From NCBI GenBank assembly GCA_026993285.1, contig JALWTZ010000031.1, positions 3,511 through 9,124 on the forward strand: a stretch of DNA of 5,614 nt, written 5' to 3'. This document shows positions 1 to 5,357 of this stretch, one piece after another (the first letter of the stretch is position 1; each line of letters opens with the position of its first letter). The translations under genes were made by a program, and so were the position numbers. The stretch comes from Lysobacterales bacterium. GTDB lineage: Bacteria > Pseudomonadota > Gammaproteobacteria > Xanthomonadales > S139-57. The notes beneath the pieces are model-generated. The model searched no databases and was not told the origin of the DNA. It worked only from the letters and a program-made list of their open reading frames with translations.

Positions 1-556
1 CAACACCCAAGCTTTCTACACGCAATGCTAGCAGAAATATCAGCAAAATCGCATATACCAAAGGTTCCAGCCAGTCGGCTTTTACCGCCAGCCAGAAATG
101 GATCACCGCCAAACCGGCGGCCGGGTAGACGGCCCGGTGAATGCGCTTCCAGGCCGGCCCCAGCTTGCGCTGCAGGCGGCGAAAGGAGGTGGCCGCCAGT
201 GGCAAGAGCAGCAACCAGGCGGTGAAGCCCACAAAAAAGTACCAGCGCGTACCCAGCTCGCGCCAGAGTTTCACCGGGTCCAGCTGCAGTTCCGTGGCCC
301 AGAACAGAAACAGGTGCGTGCTGGCATAGAAAAAGGCAAACAAACCCAGCATGCGCCGGTAGCGCAGCAGCACCGGCCACCCCAGCCAGCGGCGCAACGG
401 CGTGGCCAGCAGGGTGAGCAGGAGAAAACGCAAGGTCCAGATACCGGTTTCGTGCAGCAGCACCTCCTGCGGGTCCGGCCCCAGACTATTGCTCACCGCG
501 CCCCAGATCAGCCAGGCCAGGGGCAACAGGGCCGCAAGAAAAACCACCAGCCGCAT
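1..556 (-). CDS. msrQ: MsrQ, heme-binding membrane subunit of the MsrPQ methionine sulfoxide reductase (3' end cut by window edge)
   Basis: MsrQ is the inner-membrane b-type heme protein that passes electrons to periplasmic MsrP, which repairs oxidised methionine in envelope proteins. Reading the minus strand from the ATG at 556-554 gives 185 open codons to the window edge; the family is usually about 200 residues, so only a short C-terminal tail is missing. About six hydrophobic segments are visible, near residues 2-20, 36-53, 68-87, 106-123, 142-158 and 164-179. Family-like stretches are GIWTLRFLLLT (38-48), RRMLGLFAFFYASTHL (67-82) and HRAVY (140-144). His81, His140 and His153 lie in the transmembrane regions where MsrQ/YedZ heme ligands are known. 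The start overlaps the msrP stop by one base (TGATG) and no good ribosome binding site precedes it, so translation is probably coupled to msrP. Identity is confident; the exact C-terminus is unseen. Confidence 0.93.
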   Translation of the reverse strand, partial: MRLVVFLAALLPLAWLIWGAVSNSLGPDPQEVLLHETGIWTLRFLLLTLLATPLRRWLGWPVLLRYRRMLGLFAFFYASTHLFLFWATELQLDPVKLWRELGTRWYFFVGFTAWLLLLPLAATSFRRLQRKLGPAWKRIHRAVYPAAGLAVIHFWLAVKADWLEPLVYAILLIFLLALRVESLGV

Positions 557-1461
557 CAGAAGAACTTGCGCAGGTTCATGCCCTGATAGAGCGAGGCCAC
601 CTGTTCGGCATAACCGTTGAACAATTCCGTATCCCGCCGGTTGCCGAACAGGCTGAAGCCGGTGCCGATGATGCGCTCGGAAGCCTGTGACCAGCGCGGA
701 TGATCCACCCGCGGGTTCACATTGGCGTAAAAGCCATATTCATCCGGGGCCATCTTGCGCCAGGTGTTCATCGGCATTGCTTCCTGAAAATGAATCCGCA
801 CGATGGACTTGATGTTCTTGAAGCCGTACTTCCACGGCACCACCAGCCGCAGCGGGGCACCATTCTGTGGCGGCAGGGGCTTGCCGTAGAGCCCGGTAGC
901 CAGAAAACTCAAGGGGTGCATGGCCTCGTCCATGCGCAGGCCCTCCACATAGGGCCAGTCCAGCACCCGCCGGCGCTGGCCGGGCATCTGCTTCGGGTCA
1001 TACAAGGTGGTGAAACGGACAAAACGCGCGGAAGACAACGGGCGAAAACGCTTGAGTACCGCTGCCAGCGGCACGCCCATCCAGGGAATGACCATGGACC
1101 AGGCCTCCACGCAGCGAAAGCGGTAGACGCGCTCCTCAACGGCCATGCCCTTGAGCAAATCATCCAGATCAAACACCCCGCTTTTCTCGCACAGCCCGGA
1201 TACCCGCACCTGCCAGGGATGGGTTTTGAAGCCTTGCGCATTCTTGGCCGGGTCATCCTTGCCATAACCGAATTCATAGAAATTGTTGTAGCTGGTCACC
1301 GCTTCCTCCGGTGTCAGCTCGTCTTTCAGCGCCGCCCCGGCCCGCGGTACCGAAGCGGGCAACAAACCGGCCAGCACCAACGCCTTCACCACCTCGCGGC
1401 GCTGCCGGTAAACGGATTCATCGGTGACCTGCCATTCCGGCAGGGAAGGGATTTTTTTCAT
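556..1461 (-). CDS. msrP: MsrP, periplasmic protein-methionine-sulfoxide reductase catalytic subunit (molybdenum cofactor)
   Basis: MsrP reduces both stereoisomers of protein-bound methionine sulfoxide in the periplasm, using a mononuclear molybdopterin centre of the sulfite-oxidase fold and electrons from MsrQ. The 301-residue product starts with a twin-arginine signal: RR at 21-22 inside QRREVVKAL, a hydrophobic stretch at 27-38 and a likely AGA cleavage site ending at residue 43. Cys117 in RFRCVEAWSMVIPWMG (114-129) is the expected molybdenum ligand. Other family blocks are YNNFYEFG (58-65), PYVEGLRMDEAMHPL (170-184), NGAPLRLVVPWKYGFK (200-215), EYGFYANVNP (240-249) and DHPRWSQASER (252-262), and the protein ends in an LRKFF-like tail. 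It is about 30 residues shorter than the E. coli protein as I recall it; the loss lies between the signal peptide and YNNFYEFG. The ATG at 1461 is supported by GAGGAGG seven bases upstream. msrQ follows directly. Confidence 0.96.
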   Translation of the reverse strand: MKKIPSLPEWQVTDESVYRQRREVVKALVLAGLLPASVPRAGAALKDELTPEEAVTSYNNFYEFGYGKDDPAKNAQGFKTHPWQVRVSGLCEKSGVFDLDDLLKGMAVEERVYRFRCVEAWSMVIPWMGVPLAAVLKRFRPLSSARFVRFTTLYDPKQMPGQRRRVLDWPYVEGLRMDEAMHPLSFLATGLYGKPLPPQNGAPLRLVVPWKYGFKNIKSIVRIHFQEAMPMNTWRKMAPDEYGFYANVNPRVDHPRWSQASERIIGTGFSLFGNRRDTELFNGYAEQVASLYQGMNLRKFF

Positions 1462-1468
1462 GGGCTTT

Positions 1469-1475
1469 CCTCCTC
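1469..1475 (-). promoter_or_regulatory. Ribosome binding site of msrP
   Basis: On the minus strand GAGGAGG lies 7 nt before the msrP ATG. It is a near-consensus Shine-Dalgarno sequence and fixes the start that leaves the full twin-arginine signal intact. Confidence 0.8.
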
Positions 1476-1584
1476 ACCCAGCAGACCGGCCCGGGCAGCC
1501 AGGCATTGCAGGCCCCGCCAGCGGGAAGGAATGAGCCCGCCCGGCCTATTCACAACGGGGTAATCCCCCCATTTACCCGCATTT
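1476..1584. other. Left half of the divergent intergenic region; no supported gene or site
   Basis: This GC-rich stretch must carry the 5' leader and probably the promoter of msrP on the minus strand. I see no hexamer pair on that strand good enough to call. The best is TTCTGT - 17 nt - TAAATG (about 1598-1570), a weak match. No open frame of convincing composition and no strong terminator were found. Confidence 0.4.
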
Positions 1585-1589
1585 CCGGC

Positions 1590-1618
1590 TTGACAGAAGC
1601 CCGGTGATTTTCGATAGT
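1590..1618 (+). promoter_or_regulatory. Sigma-70-type promoter of the ilvC-leuA-ilvE-leuC operon
   Basis: A perfect -35 hexamer TTGACA (1590-1595) is followed, after the ideal 17-bp spacer, by GATAGT (1613-1618), which matches four of six bases of the -10 consensus. Transcription would start about 1624-1626, at or next to the A of the leader-peptide ATG at 1626. An imperfect inverted repeat, CCGGCTT (1585-1591) and AAGCCCGG (1597-1604), straddles the -35 box and could be an operator, though it may be chance. This is the only strong promoter seen on the plus strand ahead of ilvC. The promoter is inferred from sequence, with no mapped start. Confidence 0.75.
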
Positions 1619-1625
1619 TGCCCGC

Positions 1626-1700
1626 ATGAATACACGTTTTGCGCCCACTGTACTGCTCGTATCCGTTCTACTGGCTGTTCTGCTGCTGGTCGGAGGCTGA
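1626..1700 (+). CDS. Leu/Val-rich leader peptide controlling transcription attenuation of the ilv-leu operon
   Basis: This 24-codon frame runs from ATG at 1626 to TGA at 1698-1700. After an eight-residue head (MNTRFAPT) it encodes VLLVSVLLAVLLLV (residues 9-22, nt 1650-1691): seven Leu and five Val in 14 residues, with no Ile, then GG-stop. The run includes GTA twice, CTC and CTA, codons expected to be scarce in such a GC-rich genome, which would make stalling more sensitive. A strong intrinsic terminator follows 28 nt after the stop and ilvC lies beyond it, the layout of ilv/leu/his leader peptides. The peptide itself is presumably disposable; ribosome position on the control codons is the signal. 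No Shine-Dalgarno sequence precedes the ATG, and the -10 box ends only 7 nt before it, suggesting translation from a leaderless mRNA. It could in principle be a small membrane protein, but the context argues against that. Confidence 0.82.
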   Translation: MNTRFAPTVLLVSVLLAVLLLVGG

Positions 1701-1703
1701 TAC

Positions 1704-1737
1704 GCGGGCAAAACGCAAAGTACTTGCAAAACCCCGC
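1704..1737 (+). promoter_or_regulatory. Putative antiterminator of the ilv-leu attenuator
   Basis: GCGGG (1704-1708), just after the leader stop, can pair with CCCGC (1733-1737), which is the 5' arm of the terminator, so the two structures exclude one another. The loop between them holds a further small hairpin, GCAA (1715-1718) with TTGC (1724-1727), which would stack inside. A competing early pairing also exists: CGTTTTGC (1635-1642), in leader codons 4-6, is perfectly complementary to GCAAAACG (1708-1715). A ribosome stalled on the Leu/Val codons would cover the early strand and free 1704-1715 to form the antiterminator. One that reached the stop would cover 1704-1712 and leave the terminator to form. 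The pairings are read from sequence; their use is inferred. Confidence 0.55.
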
Positions 1738-1764
1738 ACTCTCCACAGGATGCGGGGTTTTTTT
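1728..1764 (+). terminator. Intrinsic terminator (attenuator) between leader peptide and ilvC
   Basis: AAAACCCCGCA (1728-1738) pairs over 11 bp with TGCGGGGTTTT (1751-1761). The stem can extend inside with TCC (1742-1744) and GGA (1748-1750) around an ACA loop, leaving CTC bulged. The right arm runs into seven consecutive T (1758-1764). It sits 48 nt before ilvC on the same strand with no complete gene upstream other than the leader peptide, so it acts as an attenuator and not as the end of a gene. Confidence 0.9.
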
Positions 1765-1811
1765 GTTGAACTTTTGAAATCGACCGCCCTTGCGGCACCA
1801 GGGAGACCATC

Positions 1812-2807
1812 ATGAAACTATACACCGAGACCGACGCCAACCCGGAACTGCTGAAAGACGCGCACATTGTCATTGCCGGTTATGGCAGCCAGGGCCGCGC
1901 CCACGCCCTCAACCTGCATGACAGCGGCCTGAAAGTGACCGTGGCCGTGCGCAAGAACGGCCCCAGCTGGGAAAAGGCCCAGGCCGACGGCCTGCAAGTG
2001 GCGGAAACCGCCGAAGCGGTGAAAACCGCCGATGTGGTGATGGTGCTGGTGCCCGACACCGTGCAGAAGGCCCTGTACGAAAGCCAGATTGCCCCCAACC
2101 TGAAAGCCGGCGCCATGCTGATGTTCGCCCACGGCTTCAACATTCACTACAACCAGATCGTGCCCGCCGCCGATGTGGATGTCACCATGATCGCCCCCAA
2201 GGGCCCCGGTGGCCTGGTTCGCCGCCAGTTTCAGGAAGGCAAGGGCGTGCCCTGCCTCATCGCCGTGCATCAGGATGCCACCGGCAACGCCCATGCCCGC
2301 GCCCTGGCCTACGCCCACGGCATCGGCGGCACCCGTGGTGGCGTGCTGGAAACCACCTTCAAGGAAGAAACCGAAACCGATCTCTTCGGCGAACAGGCCG
2401 TGCTCTGCGGCGGCGCTACCGAGCTGGTGGTCAAGGGCTTTGAAACCCTGGTGGAAGCCGGTTACCAGCCGGAAGTGGCCTACTTCGAATGCCTGCACGA
2501 ACTGAAGCTGATCGTGGACCTGCTGCACGAAGGCGGCATTGCCCGCATGGCCGAATTCATCTCCGATACCGCCTATTACGGCGATCTGGTCTCCGGCCCG
2601 CGGGTGGTGGATGAATACGCCGTGGAAAACATGCGCGAAGTGCTGAAAGACATCCAGGACGGCACCTTCGCCCGCGACTGGATTCTGGAAAACCAGGCCG
2701 GTGCCCCGCGCTACAACGCCCTGCGCCGTCAGGATCTGGAACACCCCATTGAAGAAGTGGGCCGCAAGTTGCGCGCCCGCATGTCCTGGTTGAACACCGA
2801 GGACTGA
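1812..2807 (+). CDS. ilvC: Ketol-acid reductoisomerase, class I
   Basis: IlvC is cytoplasmic and converts acetolactate or acetohydroxybutyrate to the dihydroxy acids of valine/leucine and isoleucine synthesis, using Mg2+ and NADPH. The 331-residue length fits the short class I form. The Rossmann motif GYGSQGRAH is at 23-31. RKNGPSW (47-53) forms the cofactor-specificity loop, where Ser52 suits the NADPH phosphate. Catalytic and metal residues all fall where expected: His107 in FAHGFNIHY, Lys130, Asp190 and Glu194 in ETDLFGEQ, Glu226 and Glu230 in FECLHELKLIVDL, and Ser251. The middle segment around GPGGLVRRQFQEGKGVPCL (131-149) differs from the common gammaproteobacterial type as I remember it. 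The start is supported by GGGAG at 1801-1805. It is first in the operon, after the attenuator; leuA follows after 19 nt. No acetolactate synthase gene lies beside it in the window. Confidence 0.97.
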   Translation: MKLYTETDANPELLKDAHIVIAGYGSQGRAHALNLHDSGLKVTVAVRKNGPSWEKAQADGLQVAETAEAVKTADVVMVLVPDTVQKALYESQIAPNLKAGAMLMFAHGFNIHYNQIVPAADVDVTMIAPKGPGGLVRRQFQEGKGVPCLIAVHQDATGNAHARALAYAHGIGGTRGGVLETTFKEETETDLFGEQAVLCGGATELVVKGFETLVEAGYQPEVAYFECLHELKLIVDLLHEGGIARMAEFISDTAYYGDLVSGPRVVDEYAVENMREVLKDIQDGTFARDWILENQAGAPRYNALRRQDLEHPIEEVGRKLRARMSWLNTED

Positions 2808-2826
2808 ACCCGAGGAGCAAAGCAAG

Positions 2827-4398
2827 ATGACCCAGGCCGGAAACACCGTAAAGATCTTCGATACCACCCTGCGCGACGGCGAGCAGTCTCCCGGCTGTTC
2901 CATGACCCTGCGGCAAAAGCTGAAAGTGGCCCAGGCGCTGGCGGAGCTACGGGTGGATATCATCGAAGCGGGTTTTCCGGCCGCCTCTCCCGGTGATTTC
3001 GAGGCGGTGCAACGCATTGCCAGCGAGATCGAGGGGCCGGTCATCTGCGGCCTGGCCCGCTGCGTGGAAGGCGATATTCTCGCCTGCCGCGATGCGCTGG
3101 CACCGGCGAAGCGCAAGCGCATTCATGTGTTCATCGCCACCAGCCCCATCCACCGCGAGCACAAGCTGAAGATGAGCAAGGAAGCCATCATCGAACAGGC
3201 CGTCAAGGGAGTGAAACTGGCGCGCCAGTACTTCGACGATGTGGAATTCTCCGCCGAGGACGGCATCCGCACCGAGCGCGACTACCTGGCGGAAGTGTTC
3301 TCCGCCGCGGTGGAAGCCGGTGCCAGCACCCTGAACGTGCCGGACACCGTGGGCTACTCCGTACCCTCGGAAATGAGCGACCTGTTCCACTACCTCAGGC
3401 AGCACATTCGCGGGGTGGAAAAGGTCACCCTGAGCGTGCACTGCCACGACGACCTGGGCATGGCCGTGGCCAATTCGCTCTCCGCCGTGGAAGCCGGCGC
3501 GCGCCAGGTGGAATGCACCATCAACGGCATCGGCGAGCGGGCCGGCAACTGCTCGCTGGAAGAAGTGGTCATGGCGCTGAAAACCCGCAAGGACTATTTC
3601 GGCCTGGAAACCGGCATCGAAACCCGCAAGCTCTACCCCACCAGCCGGCTGGTTTCCGATGTGACCGGGGCGGAAGTGGCGCGCAACAAGGCCATCGTGG
3701 GTGACAACGCCTTCGCCCACGAGGCTGGCATTCACCAGCACGGCATGCTGCAAAACCCCGACACCTACGAAATCATGCGCCCGGAAGACGTGGGCATCAG
3801 CCGTTCCTCCCTGGTGCTGGGCAAGCACAGCGGCCGCCACGCCTTCCGCGAACGCGCCGTGGCCCTGGGCTTCGACAAGCTGGACGAGGAAGCCTTCGAA
3901 CAGGGCTTCCAGGCCTTCAAGAAACTGGCCGACAAGAAAAAGGAAATCTTCGACAGCGACATCGAAGCCATCCTCATGGGCATCGACGAAAGCCAGCCCG
4001 GCACCTGGTCGCTGGCCTCGCTGCAAGTGCACTCCGCCTGCGGTACCGCCACCCGCCCCACGGCCACCGTGGTGCTGCAGCACATCGACGGCCACCAGGT
4101 CACCGAGGCGGCCACCGGCGACGGCCCCATCGACGCGGTATTCAAGGCCATCGAGCGGGCCACGGGCATCAGCCCCACCCTGTCCGATTTCCGCGTGCGC
4201 AGCGTCTCCCTTGGTGAAGACGCACAGGGCCAGGCCGATGTCACCGCCGAATACCAGGGCCGCTTCTGGCGCGGGCGCGGCCTGAACACCGACATCATCG
4301 CCGCCACCACCGAGGCCTTTCTGGAGATGATCAACCGCATCATCCGCACGGCGGAAACCCCGCAGGCGCAACCGCAACCCAAAATCGACGCACTCTGA
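2827..4398 (+). CDS. leuA: 2-isopropylmalate synthase
   Basis: LeuA condenses acetyl-CoA with 2-ketoisovalerate, the committed step of leucine synthesis, in the cytoplasm, and is usually feedback-inhibited by leucine. The 523-residue product has the DRE-TIM barrel start FDTTLRDGEQSPG (11-23) with Arg16 and Asp17. The metal-site residues are Asp12, His205 and His207 (VHCHDDLGMAVANS, 204-217) and Asn241 (INGIGERAGN). HEAGIHQHG (298-306) and LGKHSGRHAF (331-340) follow. The C-terminal part, about 391-505, is the LeuA allosteric domain, with the GRGLNTDIIAATTEAFLEMINR-type block near 483-504. This full-length form, plus the operon context, separates it from homocitrate and citramalate synthases. 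The last residues, QAQPQPK (513-519), are a Pro/Gln-rich tail. GAGGAG (2812-2817) lies 9 nt before the ATG. Confidence 0.96.
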   Translation: MTQAGNTVKIFDTTLRDGEQSPGCSMTLRQKLKVAQALAELRVDIIEAGFPAASPGDFEAVQRIASEIEGPVICGLARCVEGDILACRDALAPAKRKRIHVFIATSPIHREHKLKMSKEAIIEQAVKGVKLARQYFDDVEFSAEDGIRTERDYLAEVFSAAVEAGASTLNVPDTVGYSVPSEMSDLFHYLRQHIRGVEKVTLSVHCHDDLGMAVANSLSAVEAGARQVECTINGIGERAGNCSLEEVVMALKTRKDYFGLETGIETRKLYPTSRLVSDVTGAEVARNKAIVGDNAFAHEAGIHQHGMLQNPDTYEIMRPEDVGISRSSLVLGKHSGRHAFRERAVALGFDKLDEEAFEQGFQAFKKLADKKKEIFDSDIEAILMGIDESQPGTWSLASLQVHSACGTATRPTATVVLQHIDGHQVTEAATGDGPIDAVFKAIERATGISPTLSDFRVRSVSLGEDAQGQADVTAEYQGRFWRGRGLNTDIIAATTEAFLEMINRIIRTAETPQAQPQPKIDAL

Positions 4399-4409
4399 AG
4401 GAAGCGATC

Positions 4410-5357
4410 ATGCAAGAGACCGAATTCATCTGGCACAACGGCGAACTCAAACCCTGGCACAGCGTGAAGGTGCATGTGCTCTCCCACGCCATCCACTACG
4501 GTTCTTCCGTGTTCGAGGGCATCCGCAGCTACGACACCCCCAAGGGGCCGATGATCTTCCGCCTGCAGGAGCACATCGAACGGCTGTTCTACTCCGCCAA
4601 GGTCTACCAGATGCGCATTCCCTACTCGGTGGAAGACATCATGGCCGCCTGCCGCCAGACCGTGCGCGACAACGGGCTGAAATCCGCCTACATCCGCCCG
4701 GTGGTGCTGCGTGGTTACGGCAGCATCGGCGTGACCACCCGCCCGGACGACCCCATCGAAACCGCCATCGCCGCCATCGAATGGGGCGCCTATCTGGGTG
4801 ACGAAGCCCTCAACGACGGCGTAGACGTGTGCGTCTCCAGCTGGAACCGCCTGGCCCCCAACACCATTCCCCCGGCGGTCAAGGCCGGCGGCAACTATCT
4901 TTCCAGCCAACTGATCTCGCAGGAAGCCCAGCGGCTGGGCTTTCATGAAGGCATCGGCCTGAGCGTCAACGGCATGCTCAGCGAAGGCGCCGGGGAAAAC
5001 CTCTTTCTCATCCTTGATGGCGTCATCTACACCCCCACCGCCGGAGCCTCCATCCTCTTCGGTATTACCCGCAACGCGGTGATGACCCTGGCCCGCGATC
5101 TGGGCTACGAAGTGGTGGAACGCGACATGCCGCGGGAAATGCTCTACATGGCCGATGAAATCTTCCTCACCGGCACGGCCGCAGAAATCACCCCGGTACG
5201 CTCGGTGGACCGCATCCCCGTGGGCAGCGGCACCCGTGGCCCGGTCACCCGCGCCCTGCAGGAAGCCTTCTTCGGCCTGTTCAGCGGCGAAACCGAAGAC
5301 CGCTACAACTGGTTGACCCCGGTGGAGGACGGCGACCATGCCCAAGTCGCTGTTTGA
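4410..5357 (+). CDS. ilvE: Branched-chain amino acid aminotransferase
   Basis: IlvE carries out the last step for leucine, valine and isoleucine, moving the amino group from glutamate to the 2-keto acid with pyridoxal phosphate, in the cytoplasm. It is a fold-type IV aminotransferase of 315 residues. The N-terminal block VHVLSHAIHYGSSVFEGIR (21-39) is typical of BCATs. Arg58 sits where the phosphate is bound. The PLP lysine is Lys158 in NTIPPAVKAGGNYLSS. SEGAGENLF (191-199) and the GTAAEITPVRSVD block (255-267) complete the cofactor site, and FFGLFSGETEDRYNWL (287-302) matches the family C-terminus. AAGGAAG (4398-4404) precedes the ATG, 11 nt after leuA. The last seven codons overlap leuC, giving a short extra tail after residue 308 with no family counterpart that I recall. 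Its position between leuA and leuC is less common than its usual place beside ilv genes. Confidence 0.95.
   Translation: MQETEFIWHNGELKPWHSVKVHVLSHAIHYGSSVFEGIRSYDTPKGPMIFRLQEHIERLFYSAKVYQMRIPYSVEDIMAACRQTVRDNGLKSAYIRPVVLRGYGSIGVTTRPDDPIETAIAAIEWGAYLGDEALNDGVDVCVSSWNRLAPNTIPPAVKAGGNYLSSQLISQEAQRLGFHEGIGLSVNGMLSEGAGENLFLILDGVIYTPTAGASILFGITRNAVMTLARDLGYEVVERDMPREMLYMADEIFLTGTAAEITPVRSVDRIPVGSGTRGPVTRALQEAFFGLFSGETEDRYNWLTPVEDGDHAQVAV
5324..5329 (+). promoter_or_regulatory. Ribosome binding site of leuC, inside the ilvE coding sequence
   Basis: GGAGGA lies 8 nt before the leuC ATG at 5338, within ilvE codons. It decides the start, and it means leuC has its own initiation signal despite overlapping ilvE by 20 nt in another frame. 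Confidence 0.8.

Noticed and set aside
98..586. 162-residue Gln/Arg/Pro-rich open frame on the plus strand
   Set aside because: The minus strand encodes MsrQ through this whole interval, with transmembrane segments and heme His residues in the expected places.
700..1563. 287-residue open frame on the plus strand opposite msrP
   Set aside because: It is complementary to msrP, which carries a Tat signal and the molybdenum-binding Cys. The plus-strand product has no recognisable features.
1570..1598. Possible msrP promoter on the minus strand, TTCTGT - 17 nt - TAAATG
   Set aside because: Both hexamers match consensus poorly (about two and three bases), which is expected by chance in a region this size.
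1619..1625. TGCCCGC, a perfect complement of GCGGGCA at 1704-1710, as an attenuator arm
   Set aside because: It lies between the -10 box and the predicted transcription start, so it would probably not be in the RNA; it counts only if the start is mapped further upstream.
1784..1795. Small hairpin CCGC-CCTT-GCGG just before the ilvC ribosome binding site
   Set aside because: It has only 4 bp and does not cover the Shine-Dalgarno sequence, so a regulatory role is not supported.
1818..3122. 434-residue open frame on the minus strand across ilvC and the start of leuA
   Set aside because: It is antisense to two clear enzymes with complete active sites. The His/Gly/Ala/Val-rich composition is what GCC/GGC/GTG-biased genes give in the complementary frame, and no domain is recognisable.
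2947..4377. 476-residue open frame on the minus strand across leuA
   Set aside because: It is a shadow of leuA's GC-rich third codon positions, with low-complexity Gly/Val/His runs and no plausible motif.
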